Positions 7,570 through 12,124 of a stretch of 12,124 bases of DNA are shown piece by piece. Below the pieces are notes generated by a model, which was not told the origin of the DNA, ran no database searches, and saw only the letters and a program-made list of their open reading frames with translations. Positions within the stretch are counted from its first letter, which is position 1; each line of letters opens with the position of its first letter. Made by a program: the position numbers and the translations under genes. The DNA lies in NCBI GenBank assembly GCA_019417865.1, contig DYCW01000035.1, forward strand, positions 11,347 to 23,470, read 5' to 3'. Source of the DNA: Ruminococcus sp. GTDB taxonomy: Bacteria > Bacillota > Clostridia > Oscillospirales > Ruminococcaceae.

Positions 7570-8023
7570 AACCGTACAGGCTGAAGAATGGGAAGAGGAA
7601 GAAGATGAGGTGGTTGAAGAACGATCTCAACGGAAGCTCTTTTATATCGAAGCCGGAAAACGGGGTACACTGGCAAAAATCATGATCGGCGGCATTTTGG
7701 CTTTGATGTTGTTTTCTTTGGTAATTAACAGTTATGTACAACTCAATGAAGTTTATTCCCAAATTTCCACAGAAGAAAGCCGTTTGAAGGATTTGCGTAG
7801 TGAAAATGTGAGAATGCAAACAGAGTTGGAAGGACAAGCTTCTATTCGAAATATTAAAGAATACGCTGAGGAGCGGCTTGGGCTGCAAAAGCTGGATCGC
7901 TCTCAGATTCAATACATCCAGATTCAGACGGAGGATGAGGTCATAGTGGAAGAACCGGATCAGAACATTTTTGTTCGGATTAAACGGAAGTTTAATGACC
8001 TGATTGCATATTTAAGAGGTTAG
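7553..8023 (+). CDS. ftsL: FtsL/DivIC-type cell division protein
   Basis: This is a small bitopic membrane protein of the septal divisome. It is assigned to FtsL by its position between rsmH and the class B transpeptidase and by its architecture, since sequence conservation in this family is low. With ATG 7553 it has 156 residues: a very acidic N-terminal cytoplasmic tail (3-23), one membrane segment (about 41-59, KIMIGGILALMLFSLVIN), and a coiled coil (about 63-95). An ERLGLQKLDRSQIQYIQI motif (107-124) of the FtsL/DivIC type follows, then a basic C-terminal tail (KRKFNDLIAYLRG). FtsL normally works with DivIC/FtsB and DivIB/FtsQ to activate FtsW and the septal PBP. AAGGAG (7536-7541) lies 11 bases before ATG; a TTG at 7550 is possible. 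A GTG at 7541 overlaps the Shine-Dalgarno sequence and is unlikely. The start overlaps rsmH. Confidence 0.85.
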   Translation: MKETDETVQAEEWEEEEDEVVEERSQRKLFYIEAGKRGTLAKIMIGGILALMLFSLVINSYVQLNEVYSQISTEESRLKDLRSENVRMQTELEGQASIRNIKEYAEERLGLQKLDRSQIQYIQIQTEDEVIVEEPDQNIFVRIKRKFNDLIAYLRG

Positions 8024-8102
8024 TATGCATATAGTTGGATAGAAAGCCTATTTAGAAGAGATGGGTGAAAGGGTCTGAAACATTAATTTATTTTGCTACT
8101 AT

Positions 8103-8147
8103 CGGCGGTGCAGCACTCGCTGCATGATATATAAATAAAATTCGCCG
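8103..8147 (+). other. Hairpin 1 in the ftsL-pbp gap
   Basis: A perfect inner stem TGCAGC (8109-8114) and GCTGCA (8119-8124) closes an ACTC tetraloop. An outer stem CGGCG (8103-8107) with CGCCG (8143-8147) encloses it across an AT-rich bulge. There is no T-run, so it is not a terminator. Confidence 0.4.
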
Positions 8148-8195
8148 TTAGTATAAAAGACAAAGAAAGAGATACGAAATCGGGTGTCGGAAAAA

Positions 8196-8269
8196 GGAAT
8201 CGTTCTGGCTTCGTTTACGCAGAAAGAGCTATCGGACAGGATAGACAAGACGAAGCCGGACACTGTTCC
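8196..8269 (+). other. Hairpin 2 in the ftsL-pbp gap: long wobble-containing stem
   Basis: Bases 8204-8216 (TCTGGCTTCGTTT) pair with 8248-8260 (AGACGAAGCCGGA) along 13 continuous positions with two G-U pairs. The helix extends through GT/AC (8202-8203/8262-8263) and GGAAT/GTTCC (8196-8200/8265-8269). The apical region holds a smaller perfect stem CTATC (8229-8233) with GATAG (8240-8244). The G-U pairs suggest selection at RNA level rather than a DNA inverted repeat, but this is inference. Confidence 0.5.
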
Positions 8270-8343
8270 GTTTTCAATGCAGGTTCCAGAAATTGCTTTC
8301 TGCATCATCGAGAAATTCCTGTCGAATTGGGACAGTTTTATAC

Positions 8344-8386
8344 AGGCGGGGGATTCGGTAACAGTTCCCTGCCTTCTTCTATTTTT
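8344..8386 (+). terminator. Terminator-like or attenuator-like hairpin before the PBP gene
   Basis: GGCGGGG (8345-8351) pairs with CCCTGCC (8367-8373) with one G-U. The stem continues inward through G-U and A-U pairs to 8355/8363, and outward by A8344-T8374, about 12 bp in all. A pyrimidine- and T-rich run, TTCTTCTATTTTT (8374-8386), follows. The T-run is interrupted, so full termination is uncertain. Its position 24 bases before the probable PBP start fits conditional attenuation. Confidence 0.4.
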
Positions 8387-8410
8387 ATGCTGAAAGGGCG
8401 TGTCATTCTT

Positions 8411-10753
8411 TTGGATAACAAACAACAGTATGATAAATTGCAAGCATCTGGTACAAATGCACCGACTGCCAGAATGAAATTTCGTGCCAATGTTGTCATT
8501 CAAATTGCCATGTTAGTATTTTCTTGCTTTATTATTGGAAAGCTATTTAAAGTTTCTGTTATTGATAATAGTAAATATGAAGCCTTGGCAAATAATTATC
8601 ATTTTGGAACGATGCGTTTGGAAGCACAACGTGGTGCTATTTATGATGCAACTGGTACACCGTTGGCATGGAGTGCAACGGTGTACAATGTGTATATTGA
8701 TCCCCAGCTCTTTCGGGATGAGATGGAAGATGTAGAAAAGAATAATGAAAGTAAAAAAGCAGCAGCACAAAAATCAGATAATACGCCAAAAGATCTGATC
8801 GATGTTTCCATGCTGAAGGAAAATATCGCTGTTTATTTAGCTGGTAAACTGAGTATTGAAAAAGAGGATGTTTTAAAGGCGTTTGAAGCGGATGGTCGAT
8901 ATTATGTGCTGCAAACACAGGTTGAAAAAAATGTTGCAGATGAAATTGAAAGTTATTTTGATAATTTGAATTTGGTTTCCTTTGCGACAGAGGCAACCAC
9001 AAAACGGTACTACCCGCAGGAGGAATTGGCAGCCAGTGTCATTGGTTTTACCAATGGAGATGGTGATGGGCAGTATGGCTTGGAATATCAATATAATGAC
9101 TATCTTGCTGGTGTCGATGGCAGAATTATTTCTGCACAGGCGGCAAACGGTGAGGAGATGCCATATCGCTATTCCACTACATATGAAGCAGAAAATGGTG
9201 CCTCTCTCTATTTAACATTGGATACGACATTACAATATTATCTGGAAAAGGCAATTGGTGAGATGACGGTAGAGTTTAATGTGCAGAAGCGTGCTTGTGG
9301 TATCATTATGAATCCAAAGACGGGTGCAATTTATGCCATGGCAACGTATCCTTCTTTTGATTTGAATCAACCATCTGTCATTTATGATACTGCTACAGCA
9401 AAAGCATTGGAGTCGCTTACTGGTCAGGAATATAGTGATGCGTATTTGACAGCAAGAGAAACGCAATGGAAAAATAAAGCAATCTCTGAAATTCACTATC
9501 CGGGGTCTGTTTTTAAGGTTGTTACGACTGCGGCAGCTATGGAAGAAAAATTGATTGACCTACAAAATGATTCCTTCTATTGTAATGGTTCTTTCACCGT
9601 TATGGGAGAAACCATTGGCTGCTCTAATCGAAATGGTCATGGTGCACAGAGTTTTACAAAGGCTTTAACAAATTCCTGTAATCCGGCGTTTATGGAAATC
9701 GGGCTGCGTTTGGGAATTTCCAAATTCTCTTATTATTTTAAAGGGTTTGGTCTGACAGAAACAACGGGAATCGATTTACCGGGGGAAGCAGGCAGTTTGT
9801 ATATTTCAGAGGATAATATGTCCAACGTTGACCTTGCTTCTTCCTCTTTTGGGCAGGCAAATAAAATTACACCGATTCAGATGATTACAGCCTATGCAGC
9901 TGCCATCAATGGCGGAAAACTGGTTACCCCTTATTTGGTAGAGCAAATTGTTGATGCAGATGGCAATATTGCGATGGAACATAAAACGGAGGAAAAACGA
10001 CAGGTTATCTCAGAAGCCACCTCACAGACAGTACGGGAGCAGTTGGAGGCTGTTGTAGAAACAAATGGTGGACACAATGCCTATATTGAAGGCTATCGCA
10101 TCGGTGGTAAGTCTGGTACGGCTGAAAAATTGGACGAATATGATGGTGTTGAGATGAAGTATGTCGCATCATACGGTTGCTTTGCACCAGCAGATGATCC
10201 GGAAGTACTCATGTTGATTATAGCAGACGAACCGGATAATTCCATCAATTATTACGGCAGTTCAGTTTGTGTACCATACGCAAGAACTGTCATGTCTGAA
10301 GTTTTGCCATATTTGGGATTCTATCCAGAATATACAGATGAGGAATATGCGGAGCGAAATGTTACCGTACCGTTGATGCTGGAAAAATCATTGGAAAGTG
10401 CAAAATCGACACTGGATGATATGGATTTGACCTATGAAGTGATCGGCGAGGGCAACCGTGTTTTATCACAGTGTCCGAAAACAGGTTCTGTGATTGAAAA
10501 GGGCGGCAAAGTGATTTTGTATACGGAAGAAGATGTGGAACCAGAAGTAGTGGAAGTGCCGAATTTGATTGACATGACGGCAGCAGAGGCAAATACCGCC
10601 TTAACACAGCTTGGTTTAAATATTGTGACACTGGGTGCCTCTTCGGAAAATGCCGATGCAAAGGTACAATTCCAGTCAGAGGATGCCGGTACATCAGTAG
10701 AAGTCGGGACTGTGATCAGCTTGACGTTGTCTATCAATGATCAGAGCGGTTAA
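8411..10753 (+). CDS. ftsI: Class B penicillin-binding protein (FtsI/SpoVD/PBP2x type) with two PASTA domains
   Basis: This is the septal peptidoglycan DD-transpeptidase of the dcw cluster, anchored in the membrane and active outside the cell. Numbered from TTG 8411 (780 residues), it has a short cytoplasmic tail, one membrane segment (about 27-46) and a dimerisation domain beginning with the RGAIYD..G..LA motif. The transpeptidase domain carries the SVFK motif (Ser366 nucleophile, Lys369), SCN (422-424) and KSGT (567-570). Two PASTA repeats follow (about 650-710 and 714-780). Tandem PASTA domains point to the PBP2x/SpoVD branch rather than E. coli FtsI. The open frame extends to TTG 8327 and includes ATG 8387, but neither has a ribosome binding site. 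TTG 8411 is preceded by AAAGGG (8393-8398), so it is preferred with moderate confidence. FtsL lies upstream beyond a structured gap, and a terminator follows the gene. Confidence 0.95.
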   Translation: MDNKQQYDKLQASGTNAPTARMKFRANVVIQIAMLVFSCFIIGKLFKVSVIDNSKYEALANNYHFGTMRLEAQRGAIYDATGTPLAWSATVYNVYIDPQLFRDEMEDVEKNNESKKAAAQKSDNTPKDLIDVSMLKENIAVYLAGKLSIEKEDVLKAFEADGRYYVLQTQVEKNVADEIESYFDNLNLVSFATEATTKRYYPQEELAASVIGFTNGDGDGQYGLEYQYNDYLAGVDGRIISAQAANGEEMPYRYSTTYEAENGASLYLTLDTTLQYYLEKAIGEMTVEFNVQKRACGIIMNPKTGAIYAMATYPSFDLNQPSVIYDTATAKALESLTGQEYSDAYLTARETQWKNKAISEIHYPGSVFKVVTTAAAMEEKLIDLQNDSFYCNGSFTVMGETIGCSNRNGHGAQSFTKALTNSCNPAFMEIGLRLGISKFSYYFKGFGLTETTGIDLPGEAGSLYISEDNMSNVDLASSSFGQANKITPIQMITAYAAAINGGKLVTPYLVEQIVDADGNIAMEHKTEEKRQVISEATSQTVREQLEAVVETNGGHNAYIEGYRIGGKSGTAEKLDEYDGVEMKYVASYGCFAPADDPEVLMLIIADEPDNSINYYGSSVCVPYARTVMSEVLPYLGFYPEYTDEEYAERNVTVPLMLEKSLESAKSTLDDMDLTYEVIGEGNRVLSQCPKTGSVIEKGGKVILYTEEDVEPEVVEVPNLIDMTAAEANTALTQLGLNIVTLGASSENADAKVQFQSEDAGTSVEVGTVISLTLSINDQSG

Positions 10754-10811
10754 GAAGTAGACCTACACTCTGGGAAACAAACAGCAGCCCCGTTGCAATC
10801 ATGCAAAGAGG

Positions 10812-10850
10812 AAAAAAGGGGATGCTTTGAAAGGAAGCACCCCCCTTTTT
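10812..10850 (+). terminator. Intrinsic terminator after the PBP gene
   Basis: TGCTT (10823-10827) pairs with AAGCA (10835-10839). Below a small internal loop, GGGG (10818-10821) pairs with CCCC (10842-10845), and the preceding A-run pairs with the T-run 10846-10850. The T-run is only five long but directly follows a GC-rich stem. Confidence 0.85.
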
Positions 10851-10910
10851 GATAACATTGGAAAAGTATATTGGAATATTGTAAACGAAAAAGAAAGGCG
10901 GTTATCTGTC

Positions 10911-12105
10911 ATGCGGTTGTATGCATTATTAGAAGGCAATGCAGAAACAGAGTTAGAGGACAGAGAAATTAATGGTATCACAAGTGACTCTCGAAAAGTA
11001 CAGGAAGGGTATTTGTTTGTCTGTATCAAGGGAGATCACTTTGATGGGCATACCGTTGCTGCGGAAATGCTGGAAAAAGGAGCGGCAGCCGTTGTTGCAG
11101 AACGGGATTTGGGACTCGGCAGACAGCAGATTATGGTACCAGATACCTATGTTTTTTATGGACAGCTGTGTGCCGCCTGGTTTGATCATCCAGAACGGCA
11201 GATGTCCTTCATTGGTGTCACTGGTACAAATGGGAAAACTACAATCACCAATGTCATTAAGCATATTTTGACAGCAAATGGATATCTGGTTGGTTTGATT
11301 GGAACGATTCAGAATGAAATCGGTGACCAGGTATTTCATACCGATAATACTACACCAATGGTCTATGATCTGATGGCACTTTATCGGAAAATGGCAGATG
11401 CCGGATGTGACTATGTTGTCATGGAAGTTTCTTCTTTTGGTTTGGTACAGCATCGGATTGGTCCGACTCACTTCCGTGCAGCTGTTTTTACCAACCTGAC
11501 ACAGGATCATCTGGATTATCATAAAACGATGGAAGCGTATTATCAGGCGAAGAAAATGTTGTTTGATATTACAGATTATGCATTAATCAATATAGATGAT
11601 GACTATGGAAGACGACTTGCAGGAGAGGTTTCTTGTGCAATGGAAACCTATGGGAACGCCTCCTCTGCGGATTACTATGCGGATGCCATCAAACTGCGGG
11701 CAGACGGTACGAGTTTCTGGTTGTGCTACGGTGGGAAATCCTATCCAGTTAATATGCAGATGACGGGTATGTTCAATGTTTCTAATGTCATGGCTGCCTG
11801 TGCGGTCTGTATGGAATTGGGTTTGTCAAATGCACAGGTTCTACAGGCAGTGCAGCAGTGTCGAGGGGTACGGGGACGTTGTGAGGTGATTCCAACCGGA
11901 AAACCGTTTTCTGTCATTTGCGACTATGCACATACCCCGGATGCCATTGAAAATATCCTGAAAAGTGTCAAAGAGTATACTGAAGGCAGGTTAATTTGTC
12001 TGTTTGGATGCGGCGGCAATCGGGATAAAACCAAGCGGCCGAAAATGGCAAAAGCAGCTGCAGCCTATGCAGATTTTTTGGTGATTACCTCTGATAATCC
12101 AAGAG
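10911..12105 (+). CDS. murE: UDP-N-acetylmuramoyl-tripeptide ligase MurE, 3' partial
   Basis: MurE is the cytoplasmic ATP-dependent ligase that adds the third amino acid to UDP-MurNAc-L-Ala-D-Glu. The N-terminal domain has ITSDSRKV (23-30). The central domain has the P-loop GVTGTNGKTT (102-111), the substrate region MEVSSFGLVQHRI (171-183), the TQDHLDYH motif, and the AKKMLF segment that normally contains the carbamylated lysine. The C-terminal domain has DYAHTPDA, GCGGNRDKTKRPKM and DNPR (395-398). DNPR is the known signature for meso-diaminopimelate specificity. F176 replaces the histidine usual in SSH(G/A)L. ATG 10911 follows AAAGGCGG (10894-10901). A terminator separates it from the PBP gene; only a weak promoter-like sequence (TTGGAA 10858, TGTAAA 10880) lies between. 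Native sequence ends at about 12105, because the following bases are a sequencing adapter. About 90 C-terminal residues are missing. Confidence 0.96.
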
Positions 12106-12124
12106 CTGTCTCTTATACACATCT
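12106..12124. other. Nextera/Tn5 mosaic-end adapter sequence (artefact)
   Basis: The last 19 bases, CTGTCTCTTATACACATCT, are identical to the reverse complement of the 19-bp Tn5 mosaic end used in Nextera libraries. In the murE frame it translates as the well-known artefact string AVSYTHL, directly after the DNPR motif where family members vary but do not read this. It is untrimmed adapter rather than genomic DNA. Confidence 0.95.

Larger units (their letters stand above)
8024..8410 (+). other. Long structured ftsL-pbp gap, candidate leader RNA
   Basis: This 387-base gap sits inside a cluster whose other early genes are nearly contiguous. It has no confident gene. Read as RNA it contains three main folds: a hairpin at 8103-8147, a long hairpin at 8196-8269 and a terminator-like hairpin at 8344-8374, each annotated separately. 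A possible weak promoter (CTGAAA at 8075-8080, 16 bp, then TGC-TACTAT at 8094-8102) would start transcription near 8109. A second extended -10-like site, TGATATATA, lies at 8125-8133. A 69-codon frame from GTG 8184 to TGA 8393 exists but has no ribosome binding site. No riboswitch class or T-box signature known to me is visible. Confidence 0.5.

Noticed and set aside
8327..8410. Upstream starts (TTG 8327, ATG 8387) for the PBP gene
   Set aside because: Neither has a ribosome binding site, and both would put the terminator-like hairpin or its T-run in or at the start of the coding region. TTG 8411 has AAAGGG upstream.
8024..8410. T-box or known riboswitch in the ftsL-pbp gap
   Set aside because: No T-box AGGGUGGNACC sequence and no signature of the SAM, TPP, FMN or cobalamin classes could be found by eye.
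8099..8503. 134-residue minus-strand frame across the ftsL-pbp gap
   Set aside because: No ribosome binding site, no recognisable motif, and it runs into the PBP coding region on the other strand.
4555..10868. Exact 14-base repeat ACATTGGAAAAGTA at 4555-4568 and 10855-10868
   Set aside because: One 14-base match in a 12-kb window is close to chance expectation, and the two contexts (before and after a terminator) do not correspond.
1..12124. tRNA or rRNA genes, CRISPR array, insertion sequence or phage genes
   Set aside because: No cloverleaf, no spaced repeats, and no transposase, integrase or phage-like protein was visible on either strand.

Overview
The window looks like one contig from a low-to-mid GC Gram-positive gut or rumen Clostridium-class bacterium, most likely a Ruminococcus-like member of the Oscillospiraceae. 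The evidence is the Firmicute-type S12 with its extra internal segment, strong AGGAGG ribosome binding sites, sigma-A promoters of near-consensus sequence, a meso-diaminopimelate-type MurE, and a surface protein that joins BspA-type leucine-rich repeats to a cellulosomal dockerin. All genes are on the plus strand.

Region 1 (1-1205) is the 3' part of the leucine-rich-repeat/dockerin gene, open at the left edge. Region 2 (1254-4592) is a short str operon: a perfect-consensus promoter, rpsL (S12), a 206-base structured spacer, rpsG (S7), fusA (EF-G) and a weak AT-rich terminator. Region 3 (4603-5959) is tuf (EF-Tu) with its own extended -10 promoter and a strong terminator. Region 4 (6057-10850) is the start of a division and cell wall (dcw) cluster: a promoter, an array of MraZ-type operator repeats, mraZ (probably starting at TTG 6178, not at the upstream GTG), rsmH, an ftsL-type gene, a 387-base gap full of RNA-like secondary structure, a class B penicillin-binding protein with two PASTA domains, and a terminator. 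Region 5 (10911 to the end) is murE, cut by the contig end.

The translation genes supply two ribosomal proteins and both main elongation GTPases. The dcw genes supply an autorepressor (MraZ), a 16S rRNA methyltransferase (RsmH), a divisome scaffold protein (FtsL), the septal transpeptidase, and the ligase that adds the third stem-peptide residue. The direct tuf-mraZ junction, the lack of rpoBC before rpsL and the lack of rpsJ after tuf differ from the textbook order.

Two observations stand out. The last 19 bases are identical to the Nextera/Tn5 mosaic-end adapter, so the end of murE is artefact. The ftsL-pbp gap (8024-8410) holds a long wobble-containing hairpin, a possible pseudoknot and a terminator-like hairpin just before the transpeptidase gene. 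It is the best candidate here for an undescribed cis-regulatory RNA.
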